64,000 nucleotides of DNA from Rhodanobacter glycinis (GCF_006438785.1 NZ_RCZB01000006.1:124001-188000); one strand, 5' to 3'. Shown: positions 7,169-17,277, counted from the first letter of the stretch. Numbers and translations are program-made. Notes: generated from the letters alone by a model not told the origin.

Positions 7169-9373
7169 ATGTTTCGTCTGCGCACGATTGCAATTGCCAC
7201 CACGATGGCCCTGGCCGCCTGCTCGCAGCAGCCGAACGGTGTCACCAACTCACCCGCGACAACCGCCTCGGCGGCTGCCGCCAGCAACGCCGCAGCGGCC
7301 ACTACCGACATGACCAGCAATCCGTTCTCCAGCGCCAGCACCCTGCCGTTCCAGGCCCCGCCGTTCGACCGGATCAAGGACACGGACTACCAGCCAGCGC
7401 TGGAGGAAGGCATGCGCCAGCATATGGCCGAGATCGAGAAGATCGCCGCCAACCCGGAGGCGCCGACGTTCGAGAACACTTACGTGGCGATGGAGAAATC
7501 CGGCGCGATGCTGAATCGCGTGATGGCCGCGTTCAATGCGGTGACCGGCGCCAATACCAACGACACGCTGCAGAAAGTGCAGGAGGACGAGGCGCCCAGG
7601 CTGGCTGCGCATTCGGACGCGATCCATCTCGACAGCCGCCTGTTCCAGCGTGTCGAGACGATCTACAACCAGCGCGACACGCTCAAGCTCGATCCGGAAT
7701 CGGCGCGGCTGGTCGAGGTGGTCTACAAGGACTTCGTGCATGCAGGCGCGAAACTTTCCGACGCCGACAAGGCGAAGCTGAAGGATCTCAACAAGGAAGA
7801 GTCGACGCTGAGCACCGCGTTCACCAACAAGCTGCTGGCCGCCACCAAGGAGGCCGCGCTGGTGGTTGCCGACAAGGCGAAGCTGGTCGGCCTGTCCGAT
7901 GCCGAGCTTGCCGCCGCTGCGCAGGCCGCGAAGGACCGCAAGCTGGACGGCAAATACGTGCTGTCCCTGCAGAACACCACCCAGCAGCCTGAGCTGCAGG
8001 ACCTGAGCGACCGCGACACCCGCAAAGCATTGTTCGAGGCCTCGTGGAACCGCGCCGAGAAGGATGATGCCAGCGACGCCCGCAAGACCATCGAGCGGCT
8101 GGCACAGATCCGTGCCGAGCAGGCCAAGCTGATCGGTTTCCCGAACTATGCGGCGTGGAAGCTGGACGACCAGATGGCGAAGACGCCGGAAACGGCACTG
8201 AAGTTCATGCAGGAGCTGGTGCCCGCCGTCACCACCCGCGCCAACGTCGAGGCGAAGGACATCCAGGCGCTGATCGACCAGCAGCACGGCGGCTTCAAGC
8301 TCGCGCCGTGGGACTGGAACTTCTACGCCGAGCAGGTGCGCAAGGCGAAATTCGACCTCGATGAAAGCCAGATCAAGCCATATTTCGAACTCGACAACGT
8401 ATTGCAGAACGGCGTGTTCTACGCCGCCAACCAGCTGTACGGGCTGACCTTCAAGGAGCGCCACGACATCCCGGTGTACCAGCCGGACGTGCGCGTGTTC
8501 GAGGTGTTCGACAAGGACGGCAGCTCGATGGCGCTGTTCTACTGCGACTACTTCAAACGCGACAACAAGAACGGCGGCGCCTGGATGGACAACCTGGTCA
8601 CCCAGTCGAAGCTGCTCGGTACCAAACCGGTGATCTACAACGTCGCCAACTTCAGCAAGCCGGCCGCCGGCCAGCCGGCGCTGCTGTCGTTCGATGACGT
8701 GACCACCATGTTCCACGAGTTCGGCCATGCGCTGCACGGTCTGTTCGCCGACGGGCAATATCCGACCTTGTCCGGTACCAACACCGCGCGCGATTTCGTC
8801 GAGTTCCCGTCGCAGTTCAACGAGCACTGGGCGACCGATCCGAAGGTCTTCGCCAACTACGCGAAGAACTACAAGAGCGGCGAGCCGATGCCGCAGGCGC
8901 TGGTCGACAAGATGACCAAGGCCGGCAAGTTCAACTCGGGCTACGGCATGACCGAGCTGGTCGCCGCCGCGCTGCTCGACATGAACTGGCATATGCTCAG
9001 TGCCGATGCGCCGCTGCAGGATGCCGACCAGTTCGAAGCCGCCGCGCTGAAGAAGGACAACATCGACCTCAGCTATGTGCCGCCGCGCTATCGCTCCAGC
9101 TACTTCCAGCACATCTGGGGCAACGGTTACGCCGCCGGCTACTACGCCTATCTGTGGACCCAGATGCTGGCCGACGATGCCTTCGTGGGCTTCAAGGACC
9201 ACGGTGGCCTGACCCGCGAGAATGGTGATCGCTTCCGCGCGATGATCCTGTCGCGTGGCAACACCGAAGAGCTGGCGAAGCTGTACAAGGACTGGCGCGG
9301 CCAGGATCCGAGCATCGAGCCGATGCTGGAGAATCGTGGTCTGAAGGATGCACCGAAGACGTCCAGCAAGTAA
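7169..9373 (+). CDS. M3-family metallopeptidase, peptidyl-dipeptidase Dcp-like lipoprotein
   Basis: A 734-residue enzyme of the M3 (thimet oligopeptidase/Dcp) family. The zinc motif is H516-E-F-G-H520 in FHEFGHALHG, with the third ligand at about E545 in DFVEFPSQ; the substrate-binding YVPPRYRSSYFQHIWGNGY block follows. The start MFRLRT gives a lipoprotein signal with lipobox LAAC at C18 and a Ser/Ala/Thr-rich linker, so it is predicted to be membrane-anchored in the periplasm, unlike cytoplasmic E. coli Dcp. It would remove C-terminal dipeptides from short peptides. A hairpin terminator follows 13 bp downstream. Confidence 0.92.
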   Translation: MFRLRTIAIATTMALAACSQQPNGVTNSPATTASAAAASNAAAATTDMTSNPFSSASTLPFQAPPFDRIKDTDYQPALEEGMRQHMAEIEKIAANPEAPTFENTYVAMEKSGAMLNRVMAAFNAVTGANTNDTLQKVQEDEAPRLAAHSDAIHLDSRLFQRVETIYNQRDTLKLDPESARLVEVVYKDFVHAGAKLSDADKAKLKDLNKEESTLSTAFTNKLLAATKEAALVVADKAKLVGLSDAELAAAAQAAKDRKLDGKYVLSLQNTTQQPELQDLSDRDTRKALFEASWNRAEKDDASDARKTIERLAQIRAEQAKLIGFPNYAAWKLDDQMAKTPETALKFMQELVPAVTTRANVEAKDIQALIDQQHGGFKLAPWDWNFYAEQVRKAKFDLDESQIKPYFELDNVLQNGVFYAANQLYGLTFKERHDIPVYQPDVRVFEVFDKDGSSMALFYCDYFKRDNKNGGAWMDNLVTQSKLLGTKPVIYNVANFSKPAAGQPALLSFDDVTTMFHEFGHALHGLFADGQYPTLSGTNTARDFVEFPSQFNEHWATDPKVFANYAKNYKSGEPMPQALVDKMTKAGKFNSGYGMTELVAAALLDMNWHMLSADAPLQDADQFEAAALKKDNIDLSYVPPRYRSSYFQHIWGNGYAAGYYAYLWTQMLADDAFVGFKDHGGLTRENGDRFRAMILSRGNTEELAKLYKDWRGQDPSIEPMLENRGLKDAPKTSSK

Positions 9374-9385
9374 CAAGTGAAAAGA

Positions 9386-9410
9386 TCGGGCCGGCTATCT
9401 GCCGGCCCGA
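9386..9410 (+). terminator. intrinsic terminator after the M3 peptidase
   Basis: A perfect 10-bp GC-rich stem (TCGGGCCGGC / GCCGGCCCGA) with a 5-base loop TATCT, followed by GCGTTTG. The U-run is short, so termination may be partial. Confidence 0.7.
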
Positions 9411-9463
9411 GCGTTTGAAATCAATGGAATTGATGCGTCCTCGTTCAGGACGTTGGGGTTCAC

Positions 9464-10720
9464 ATGAGCACAAGTGCGCGTGTCTTCTGCTGGATGCTGC
9501 TTTCGCTGTTGGTCACATCGGCCCATGGAGCCGAAGTCCAAAGCACCAAGCCGTCTGTTTCCAATAGCTTATGGGATGAGCTTGGCCGTTTCGCCGGAAG
9601 CAAGATAGACATGGTCGATGCCTACCAGCGTCTGCACTCGACGCATTGGGATGGCGCCGCTTCCAATAATGAGCAAATGCTGTCGATGACGGATGCCATG
9701 TTGGGCCGATACGAGCAGGCCCAGCAAGAAATGGACAGCGCCTTCAAGCACGTCCCGTCACCGACGCCAGCCTGTTCGGCTGATCTCGGAGCCGGCACTT
9801 TTGATCAATGGCTGAGGACGCATGTCGGCAAGTTCGATCTGGTCATGGTGAACGAGGCGCACAACCAGCCCATGAGCCGATCGGCGATTTATCAAATGCT
9901 TCCGATCATGCGCCAGCAAGGGTTTTCGATTCTTGCGCTGGAGGCATTGCCTGACCCAGTCACGACGAAGTGGATCAATCAAAATGGCTACGCCCTGGAC
10001 GAAAAGAGCTACGGCTTCTATCTGCGTGAGCCGATTGAGAGTGAGATTGTCAGGCAGGCGAAGCGGTTGGGATTCACGTTGGTCGATTACGATAATTTTT
10101 CGGCACATCGCGAACAGGATGAAGCCCGTAATCTTGTACGGATTTTGAAACAGCATCCTGGCAAGAAGGTCTTCGTTGTGGCGGGTTACGACCATATCAA
10201 GCGGATCGATGGCCGGATGGCGAAGCTTTTGCCCAAGCTTTATGCCAAACCGTTTCTCAGCATCGACCAACTGGGCAATACGAACGATGTGATGAACAGC
10301 ACCTGCCACCTGAGCGGTTCATCTGCAGACGATCGGGCTGCGGGCACACTGTCTTCCATGCGCTGGCGGTCCGGTGGTCGTGGAACGGACATTACCGCAT
10401 GGCGTACCGGCGCATATGCACTTGATCGCGAGGTAGGTCCAGGCAGCGAATGGCTATCGCTCGGGGGTGCTCGTCGGCACTACCGATTCAGCACAGACAA
10501 CGCATGCGGAGAATCGGGCAAGGTCTGTCTGGTTGAGGCGCGATATGCCAGCGAGCCGGAAAATGCGGTGCCAGCCGATCGCTATCTCGTATCTGGCACG
10601 GAGCATTTCGCGGATCTTTATTTGCGCGATGGTCGATATGTGGTGACCTACCGCAATGCAAGCGGCGTGTTGAAGCGCACCGATGTCATGACCACTCGCG
10701 GCGGAATTCTCAGCCACTGA
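9464..10720 (+). CDS. secreted protein with Tiki/ChaN-type (GExH-like) motifs
   Basis: A 418-residue protein with an N-terminal signal peptide (cleavage near AHG-AE, residue 23). Residues 125-250 carry the pattern of the Tiki/TraB/ChaN/EreA-like superfamily: strand FDLVMVNEAHN (E131, H133), a second acidic position in ILALEAL (E160), and VFVVAGYDHIKR (H244). These are the positions that form the metal or substrate site in that superfamily. Roughly the last 130 residues look like a separate beta-rich domain. GC content is visibly lower than in neighbours, hinting at horizontal gain. Substrate unknown; haem-, peptide- or ester-related functions all occur in the superfamily. Confidence 0.65.
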   Translation: MSTSARVFCWMLLSLLVTSAHGAEVQSTKPSVSNSLWDELGRFAGSKIDMVDAYQRLHSTHWDGAASNNEQMLSMTDAMLGRYEQAQQEMDSAFKHVPSPTPACSADLGAGTFDQWLRTHVGKFDLVMVNEAHNQPMSRSAIYQMLPIMRQQGFSILALEALPDPVTTKWINQNGYALDEKSYGFYLREPIESEIVRQAKRLGFTLVDYDNFSAHREQDEARNLVRILKQHPGKKVFVVAGYDHIKRIDGRMAKLLPKLYAKPFLSIDQLGNTNDVMNSTCHLSGSSADDRAAGTLSSMRWRSGGRGTDITAWRTGAYALDREVGPGSEWLSLGGARRHYRFSTDNACGESGKVCLVEARYASEPENAVPADRYLVSGTEHFADLYLRDGRYVVTYRNASGVLKRTDVMTTRGGILSH

Positions 10721-10795
10721 TTTCGAGTGCTGCAAGGCGGCACAGTTAGAACCCACGTGGAATAATCGAGGCTCCTCGATCGGAGTGGCCTGCAC

Positions 10796-12625
10796 ATGGA
10801 CAGCCATCATTTCCTGCGGACCGCGGTGGTGTTCCTGCTCGCCACGGTGATCGCGGTGCCGCTGACCAAGCGCTTCCGGCTTGGGGCGGTGCTCGGCTAC
10901 CTGCTGGCCGGCGTGGCCATCGGACCGCAGCTGCTGGGCCTGGTCAGCGACACCGAGGGGGTCGCCACGATCTCCGAGTTCGGCGTGGTGCTGATGCTGT
11001 TCGTGATCGGCCTGGAGCTGTCGCCACAGCGATTGTGGGTGATGCGCCGCTCGGTGTTCGGTACGGGTCTGCTGCAGGTGCTGGCCAGCAGCATGGCGAT
11101 CGGCGCAGCGGCATATTTCCTGTTCGGCCTCAGCGGCAGGGCAGCGGCGATCGTCGGTGGCAGTCTGGCGCTGTCGTCCACCGCGTTCGGCCTGCAGATC
11201 CTGGCCGAGCGCAAGGAGGCCGGCGCGGCCTACGGGCGCCAGGTATTCGCGGTGTTGCTGTTCCAGGATCTGGCGGCGATCCCGCTGATTGCCGCGGTGC
11301 CGTTGCTGGCTTCATCGACCGCGCAGAGCTTCGACCTGTTCGCGGTGCTGCGCACGATCGGGGTAATCCTGGCGGTGGTGGTCGGTGGTCGTTACCTGTT
11401 GCGGCCGGTGTTCCGTTTTGTGGCACGTGCGGATTCGGTGGAGGTGTTCACTGCCACCGCGTTACTGGTGGTGATGGGCGTCGCGCTGCTGATGGAACTG
11501 GCCGGGGTTTCCGCCACGCTGGGCGCGTTCCTCGCCGGCATGCTGCTGGCCGACTCGGAATACCGGCACGAGATGGAATCGAACATCGAACCGTTCAAAG
11601 GCCTGCTGCTGGGGCTGTTCTTCATCAGTGTCGGCATGTCGATGGATATCTCGCTGCTGCTGCATCGGCCGGGGCTGATCTTCGGTCTGGTAGCGGGGTT
11701 GCTGCTGCTGAAGAGCGTGCTGCTGTGGCCGCTGGGGCGGTTGCTGGGTGGGCTCAATCGTTCCGATACCTTGCGCATGCTGGTGCTGCTGGCCTGCGGC
11801 GGCGAGTTTGCCTTCGTGGTGCTGCGGCAGGCGGCCGAGCAGCAGCTGATCGATATCGGTCAACGCGATGCGCTGGTGCTGACGATCACCCTGACGATGG
11901 CGCTGACGCCGTTGCTGGTGGTGCTGGCGGCGAAGGTGCTGAACGTGATGCCGAAGAAGCCGCTACGTGAGTTCGACAGCATCGACACGGCGCCGCCGCG
12001 GGTGATCATCGCCGGCTTCGGCCGGGTCGGGCAGATCATCGCCCGCGTGCTGCGCGCGCAGGGCATTCCGTTCGTGGCGCTGGAACACTCGGCCGAGCAG
12101 GTCGATTTCTCGCGCCGCTTCGGCACCATCAACCTGTTCTTCGGCGATCCGGCACGGCCGGAGTTGTTGCGCGCGGCGCAGGCCGACAAGGCCGAAGTGT
12201 TCGTGCTGGCCACCGACGATCCGGAGGCGAACCTGCGCACCGCGCGGCTGGTGCGACGGCAGTATCCGCATCTGAAAATCATCGCGCGCGCACGCAACCG
12301 CCAGCACGTGTTCCGCCTGATGGACCTGGGCGTGGACGAGCCGGTGCGTGAGACATTCCACTCCAGCCTCAAGATAACCCGCAAGACGCTGGAGGCACTC
12401 GGTCTGTCGCATGAGCTTGCGGTCGATCGGGTCGAGCGGTTCCGTCGCCACGACGAGGACCTGCTGAAGAAGCAGGCGCTGGTCTACGACGACGAGACCA
12501 AGCTGATGCAAAGCACGCGCGATGCACTGGTCGACCTGCAGCGGCTGTTCGAGGCGGACGCCGAGCCGAGTGCAGAGCGTGAACGCCGACGCGACCCGGC
12601 GGTGCCGCTGACCGGCGACGACTGA
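10796..12625 (+). CDS. monovalent cation:proton antiporter-2 (Kef-type) with RCK N domain
   Basis: A 609-residue CPA2 transporter. Residues about 1-385 form the Na+/H+ exchanger fold with a dozen hydrophobic segments (typical blocks VIGLELSPQRLW, GGSLALSSTAFGLQIL, LGAFLAGMLLADSEYRHE). Residues about 402-520 form a TrkA-N/RCK domain with the NAD-binding GFGRVG at 407-412. KefB/KefC of E. coli are glutathione-gated K+ efflux systems; whether this one is glutathione-gated cannot be judged and no kefF/kefG-like ancillary gene is adjacent. Its own promoter region is the 75 bp upstream. Confidence 0.9.
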   Translation: MDSHHFLRTAVVFLLATVIAVPLTKRFRLGAVLGYLLAGVAIGPQLLGLVSDTEGVATISEFGVVLMLFVIGLELSPQRLWVMRRSVFGTGLLQVLASSMAIGAAAYFLFGLSGRAAAIVGGSLALSSTAFGLQILAERKEAGAAYGRQVFAVLLFQDLAAIPLIAAVPLLASSTAQSFDLFAVLRTIGVILAVVVGGRYLLRPVFRFVARADSVEVFTATALLVVMGVALLMELAGVSATLGAFLAGMLLADSEYRHEMESNIEPFKGLLLGLFFISVGMSMDISLLLHRPGLIFGLVAGLLLLKSVLLWPLGRLLGGLNRSDTLRMLVLLACGGEFAFVVLRQAAEQQLIDIGQRDALVLTITLTMALTPLLVVLAAKVLNVMPKKPLREFDSIDTAPPRVIIAGFGRVGQIIARVLRAQGIPFVALEHSAEQVDFSRRFGTINLFFGDPARPELLRAAQADKAEVFVLATDDPEANLRTARLVRRQYPHLKIIARARNRQHVFRLMDLGVDEPVRETFHSSLKITRKTLEALGLSHELAVDRVERFRRHDEDLLKKQALVYDDETKLMQSTRDALVDLQRLFEADAEPSAERERRRDPAVPLTGDD

Positions 12626-12721
12626 CTGAACCCTGGGGTCACCCGGATCGAGTGGCGAAAATTCGCACGGACTGGAGTAGGTTGCGTCAACCGGCTGCCG
12701 GTCCCGACGTTGCCTAGCAGC

Positions 12722-13849
12722 ATGCCTACGACTCAGCTCCCCGCCTTGACCGGCCCCGTCGTGATCCGCTTTGGCCGGCTCGGCGACACCATCCTGCTGC
12801 AGCCGCTATTGCACAAGCTGCACCTGCGCTATGGCCGGCCTTGCCAGTTGCTGACGCTGGGGGATTGGTCGCCGGCGCTATATTCGGCGCAACCGGAGGT
12901 GGCCGGGTGCATTCCCCTGCGTTCGCAGTCCGGACCGATGTGGCTGCACCCGCAACGTTGGCGTGCGGCGCTGGCACTGCGTCGCCGGCGCGCGTCGCCG
13001 TTCTACATCTGCGAACCCGAGTTCCGCACACGGACCAAGATACGCCCGATGCTGGCGTTGGCTGGCGTGCCGGCCGAGCATTGCACGTTCATCGAAGACA
13101 TCCCGTCGATCGAACACGAGCACTGGGTCGACTGGCTGCTGCGCTTCGGCGACACCACGCCGGCCGCGTTTCGCGCAAGTAGCGAGTCGACGCCGCCCCG
13201 TGTTCATGCCGCTCCGCAGTTGCATGTCAGTGCGGCCGAGCGTGCCGACCGCGAGGCATGGCTGCATGCGCAAGGTCTGAGCGGGCGCCCCCTGGTGCTG
13301 CTGCAGCCAGCCAACAAGCGCACCATGCGCTGGAACGGGGTGCGCGCCGCCGAGGATGACGACAAGTCCTGGCCGGTGGAGCGCTGGGCCGCATTGGCGC
13401 GTGCGATCAGCTACCGCCTGCCGCAGGCACAGGTGTTGTTTTGCGGTTCGGCTGCCGAGGCCGGCTATCTCGATACCTTGTTGGCGGTTACTGATGCGGC
13501 GTCACCCAGAATTGACGTTGCGGTATTGCCGCTCGGTCGGCTGAAGGCGCTGTTGGAGATCGCCCACAGCATGGTCTCGGTAGATACCGGGCCGGCCCAC
13601 CTTGCCGCTGCCATGGGCTGTCCGCTGGTGGTGCTGATGGGGAACCGCTCACCGCAGTTGTGGACTCCGCGCAGTGGATCCGGAAGTGAGGTGATCGTTC
13701 TCGGCGGCTTGCCGGGGATTCGACGGGTGGACGAGATCGAGACGGTGCAGGTGGTGAACGCATGGCGCGCGTTGCGCTGGCGCATCGTGGTGGCGACCGC
13801 CAAAAACGGCGCCGAGACGATCGCCTACTCGGCCGGCTGCGCCGGTTGA
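12722..13849 (+). CDS. glycosyltransferase family 9 (heptosyltransferase-like)
   Basis: A 375-residue GT9 protein. The N-terminal VIRFGRLGDTILLQPLLHKL matches the acceptor-side nucleotide of ADP-heptose:LPS transferases, and the C-terminal half has LQPANKR and the donor-site VSVDTGPAHLAAAMG. It likely adds a heptose or related sugar to lipopolysaccharide core in the cytoplasm. A TTG start at 12710 would add four residues; the ATG at 12722 is preferred. Its last 25 bases overlap the 3' end of the convergent ankyrin gene. Confidence 0.85.
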   Translation: MPTTQLPALTGPVVIRFGRLGDTILLQPLLHKLHLRYGRPCQLLTLGDWSPALYSAQPEVAGCIPLRSQSGPMWLHPQRWRAALALRRRRASPFYICEPEFRTRTKIRPMLALAGVPAEHCTFIEDIPSIEHEHWVDWLLRFGDTTPAAFRASSESTPPRVHAAPQLHVSAAERADREAWLHAQGLSGRPLVLLQPANKRTMRWNGVRAAEDDDKSWPVERWAALARAISYRLPQAQVLFCGSAAEAGYLDTLLAVTDAASPRIDVAVLPLGRLKALLEIAHSMVSVDTGPAHLAAAMGCPLVVLMGNRSPQLWTPRSGSGSEVIVLGGLPGIRRVDEIETVQVVNAWRALRWRIVVATAKNGAETIAYSAGCAG

Positions 13850-16800
13850 CGCAGTGTTTGTCGCACGCTCGGGATCGCGCCGCTGCGGGCGGCCAATTCG
13901 TGCGCGATATCGACGTAGCCGAGTTGCCGCGCCACATCCGCAGCGGTGCGGCCAAACGCATCGGTCGCATTGCGATCGGCACCGCGCGCCAGCAGCACGC
14001 GTGCCGGCGGCAGCAGCGCATGCATGGCGCAGGCGTGCAATGCGGTGACGCCACGCTGGTCGGCATGCTCGACCTTGGCACCGGCTTCCAGCAGCAGTGG
14101 CACCAGCGCGCCGATGTGGGTGGCATCGCACTCGCTGTCGGGACGCAGTTGCGCACCGAGCAACAACAGCAGCGGCGTCTTGCCTTCGCTGTCCGCGTGA
14201 TTGATGTCGGCACCGCGCTTGAGCAGGCCGTCGAACAGGCGACGTGCGCGCAGACTGTCGTTGTGTTCGAAGCCGAACTGCGCGGCGGCATGCAGTGCGC
14301 TGCGCCCGCCGGCATCGACCGCGTTGACCTCGGCACTGGCGTCGAGCAACTGCTCGGCGATTTCCGGATAGCCCATCGCGGCGGCCACCATCAGCGCGGT
14401 GGCCTCGTTCGGCAGGCGCTGGTCGGTGCTCACTTTATATTGCAGCAGTAGGGCGACCAGTGCCTCGCGGCGTGCGGCGACTGCAGCAGCCAGCGGAGTC
14501 ACGCCACTGCGCGCGGCCAGCGCCGGATCGGCACCGGCGTCGAGCAGGCAGGCGGCGATCTCGCGATGGCCGGCACCACAGGCGCGCAGCAGGGCCGAGG
14601 CGCCCTGGTCGTCCTGGGTGTCGACGGCGAAGCCCAGTTCGAGCAGGCGCTGCACGGTGGCCAGCGCGCCAGCGGCAGCGGCGGCCGGCAGATCGGCGGG
14701 GCGCAGCGGGCGGTTCGGTCGCGACCAGTCGCGCCAGTCCAGCCAGCGTTCCACCGCCGGATGTTCCAGTGCCAGTCCCAGCGGCGTCTCGCCGTTCGTG
14801 TCGGCGGCTTCGGGATTCGCGCCGTGGGCGATCAGCGCGCGTACCAGCGGCAGTGCCTGCGCACCATGTTCGAGCGCGGCGAACAGCGGCGTGCGGCCGT
14901 CGCGGTCGCGCGTGTTCGGATCGCAGCCACGCGCCAGCAGGACCTGCAGCAGCTCGGACTGCGCATTGACCACCGCCAGATGCAGCGGGGTGCGTTCGCG
15001 CGCGTCGGGGCCGAACGGATCGGCACCGCGTTCAAGCAGGTTGAGTGGCAGCGCGGCGGCTTGCGCCACGCCGCTCAGGCGCGACAACGCCTGCGCCAGC
15101 AAGCCGGCGCCGGCCGGGCTGGCACCAGCCTGCAGCAGATCGTCCAGCGCTTCGGTCGAATTCGGCAACTGCTGCAGCAAGGCGTCGAACAGACGCCGGC
15201 CCAGCGGCGGCAGGGTGGGTGCGTCGGTGGTTTCCGCGTCGTCGATGCGCGGCGCTTCGAAGCGGGCTTCGGCGTCGAGGCCGTGATCGAGCAGCCAGCG
15301 GCGGCCGGCGGCGAGACCCGGCGTGGCCAGGTCCAGATACAGCTGCGCCAGTTGCGCCTGCGGCCATTCGCGCACGCGTTCGGCAAAGCCCGACACGATC
15401 GCCCAATGACCGAAGCGCAACGCGTCGAGCAGGTGCGCCGGCGTGTCGGCGCCTTCGGCCAGCAGGTCCTGGCTGAGGCTGGCCGGCAGTGGCGTGTCCG
15501 GATCGAGCAGAGCAACCAGATCCCAGCGACCGGCGGCGGCGGCGTGATCGAGCGCGCTACGGCCATCGCCGCCGGGTGCCTTCGGTTCGGCACCCAGCGC
15601 CAGCAATGCACGCACGGTTTCGCCATGCGCATGCGGCGACTGGCAAGCCAGAGTCAAGGCGTCACGGCCGTGCTGGTCGCGCACGCGTGCATCCGGCTGT
15701 GCCTCGGCCAGCAGCTGCACGATGCCGCCGGCACCGGCGCGGGCCGCTTCCATCAGGGCAGTGCTGCCACGCTGGTCGGCCAGGTTGATATCGGCACCGG
15801 CTGCGCATAGCGCACGGGCGATCTGTTCGTGCCCTTCGGCGGCGGCGCTCAGCAGCGCATGCCGATGACGCGCATCGACCGCGTTGACCGCAGCGCGATG
15901 CTTGAGCAGCAGCTTGACCCCTTCGGCATCGTCGTCGGCAATGCCGGCCGCGGCGACCAGCGCCGGTTCGCCGTCGGCCGGCGCCGGCTTGGCGCCATGC
16001 TCCAACAGGAATTTCGCCAACGGCCAGTTGGCGGCGCGACAAGCGGCGGCCAGCGGGCTGATGCCGGCCTTGTTCAGCGCGTTGATCGGCGCGGCCGCGT
16101 CCAGCAGCATCGCCGCCACGCCTGGTTCGGCGCTGAGCACGGCGCCATGCAGCGCCGTATTGCCCTCGGCATCGGCGACCAGCGGACTGGCGCCATTGGT
16201 GAGCAGGGTCAGCACCGCCTCGGCACGGCCGTGCCAGCTGTCGCGGGTGGCGGCGAGTAGCGGGGTGATACCGCCGCTGGCGCGATTCACGTCGGCGCCC
16301 TTGGCGATCAGTGCACGCAGCAGGCGGGTGTCCGGCAGCAAGGCGGCCAGCATCAGCACCGGGCGCTGGTCACGGTCATCGGCAGTCGGTGCGGTGTCGG
16401 GATCGGCGCCGGCCTCGACCAACGCCAGCGCGCGCTCGATGTCGCCGCTGCGGGTGGCAGCCAGCAACGCTTCAGCCTGTTCGGGCGTGCCCGCGGTACG
16501 TTCCTGCTCGGTCAGCACCGGGCGCGGCGCCGCTGCACGGCTCGTCGCGGACGGCGGCACGTGGTCGCTGCGTCGACGTGGCTGGTGCCGCTCGCACAGC
16601 AGGGCACGCAGTGTTCGGTTGGCGATCACCAGACACCCCAATGGCAGCAGCACCACGCCATAGATCGCCAGTGCGGCGATGCGTGGTTCGGGCGGCAGCA
16701 CGCCATACAGGCCGGTCAGCGCGATCGCGCCGAACGCCAGCACCAGCAAGGAGAACGCGGCAGGCAGGAAATGGCTGAAGAAACGTTCCTCATGCGACAG

Positions 16801-17277
16801 GTGGCGACCGAACGCAATGCTGCGCAAGGTGGCGGTGAAGATCCAGGAGCCGTCGCGCTGGCTCGGATACGCGTCGTCCCACACGAACACCAGGCCGAAC
16901 GCCGGCCACAGTCGCCACAACGCAGTCAATGCCAGCACCAGTGCCGCCGCCAGGATCAGCGCTGCACTGAGGCTCGGCGTCTGACTCAGCTGCAGCATCG
17001 GCCAGGCAACCAGCACGAACACCAGCACGCTGTAGCCGGTGAACATCACCAGATGCGCCGCGCCACGGCGCAGCACGGTGCGGCCGAAGTGTGGCTCGGG
17101 GTCGAAACCGATCGCATGGCAGATCGCCGCCATGGTCAGCGCGTTCGCCAGCAGCAGCGGGATCAGGGTCAATGGATGGGTAGCCAGTCCGGCGACCGCG
17201 ACGGCAAGCAGGCCCGGAATGAACCAGGCGAGAGCTTGCATGAGAGGGGGGCGGCGACGCGATTTGGGCTGGGTCAT
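13825..17277 (-). CDS. giant membrane-anchored ankyrin-repeat protein
   Basis: A 1150-residue protein in two parts. Residues about 1-235 hold five to six hydrophobic segments, with a basic linker RRRSDHVPP near 240-250. From about residue 270 to the end there are some twenty or more ankyrin repeats with the G-xTPL-x2A-x5-G-x2-VxxLLxxGAdpn pattern (for example GSTALMEAARAGAGGIVQLL and GRTPLFAALEHGAQALPLV). Ankyrin arrays bind other proteins, so a membrane scaffold on the cytoplasmic side is likely. No enzymatic domain is seen. The repeats are diverged rather than identical, so the array is old, not a recent expansion. Monocistronic. Confidence 0.9.
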   Translation of the reverse strand: MTQPKSRRRPPLMQALAWFIPGLLAVAVAGLATHPLTLIPLLLANALTMAAICHAIGFDPEPHFGRTVLRRGAAHLVMFTGYSVLVFVLVAWPMLQLSQTPSLSAALILAAALVLALTALWRLWPAFGLVFVWDDAYPSQRDGSWIFTATLRSIAFGRHLSHEERFFSHFLPAAFSLLVLAFGAIALTGLYGVLPPEPRIAALAIYGVVLLPLGCLVIANRTLRALLCERHQPRRRSDHVPPSATSRAAAPRPVLTEQERTAGTPEQAEALLAATRSGDIERALALVEAGADPDTAPTADDRDQRPVLMLAALLPDTRLLRALIAKGADVNRASGGITPLLAATRDSWHGRAEAVLTLLTNGASPLVADAEGNTALHGAVLSAEPGVAAMLLDAAAPINALNKAGISPLAAACRAANWPLAKFLLEHGAKPAPADGEPALVAAAGIADDDAEGVKLLLKHRAAVNAVDARHRHALLSAAAEGHEQIARALCAAGADINLADQRGSTALMEAARAGAGGIVQLLAEAQPDARVRDQHGRDALTLACQSPHAHGETVRALLALGAEPKAPGGDGRSALDHAAAAGRWDLVALLDPDTPLPASLSQDLLAEGADTPAHLLDALRFGHWAIVSGFAERVREWPQAQLAQLYLDLATPGLAAGRRWLLDHGLDAEARFEAPRIDDAETTDAPTLPPLGRRLFDALLQQLPNSTEALDDLLQAGASPAGAGLLAQALSRLSGVAQAAALPLNLLERGADPFGPDARERTPLHLAVVNAQSELLQVLLARGCDPNTRDRDGRTPLFAALEHGAQALPLVRALIAHGANPEAADTNGETPLGLALEHPAVERWLDWRDWSRPNRPLRPADLPAAAAAGALATVQRLLELGFAVDTQDDQGASALLRACGAGHREIAACLLDAGADPALAARSGVTPLAAAVAARREALVALLLQYKVSTDQRLPNEATALMVAAAMGYPEIAEQLLDASAEVNAVDAGGRSALHAAAQFGFEHNDSLRARRLFDGLLKRGADINHADSEGKTPLLLLLGAQLRPDSECDATHIGALVPLLLEAGAKVEHADQRGVTALHACAMHALLPPARVLLARGADRNATDAFGRTAADVARQLGYVDIAHELAARSGAIPSVRQTLRQPAQPAE

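Noticed and set aside
7250..9376. 708-codon leftward frame over the M3 peptidase
   Set aside because: Antisense shadow of a clearly identified enzyme with full catalytic motifs; composition is artefactual.
13825..17277. Tandem DNA repeat or CRISPR-like array
   Set aside because: The periodicity of about 100 bases comes from diverged ankyrin codons; repeat units are not near-identical and no spacers exist.
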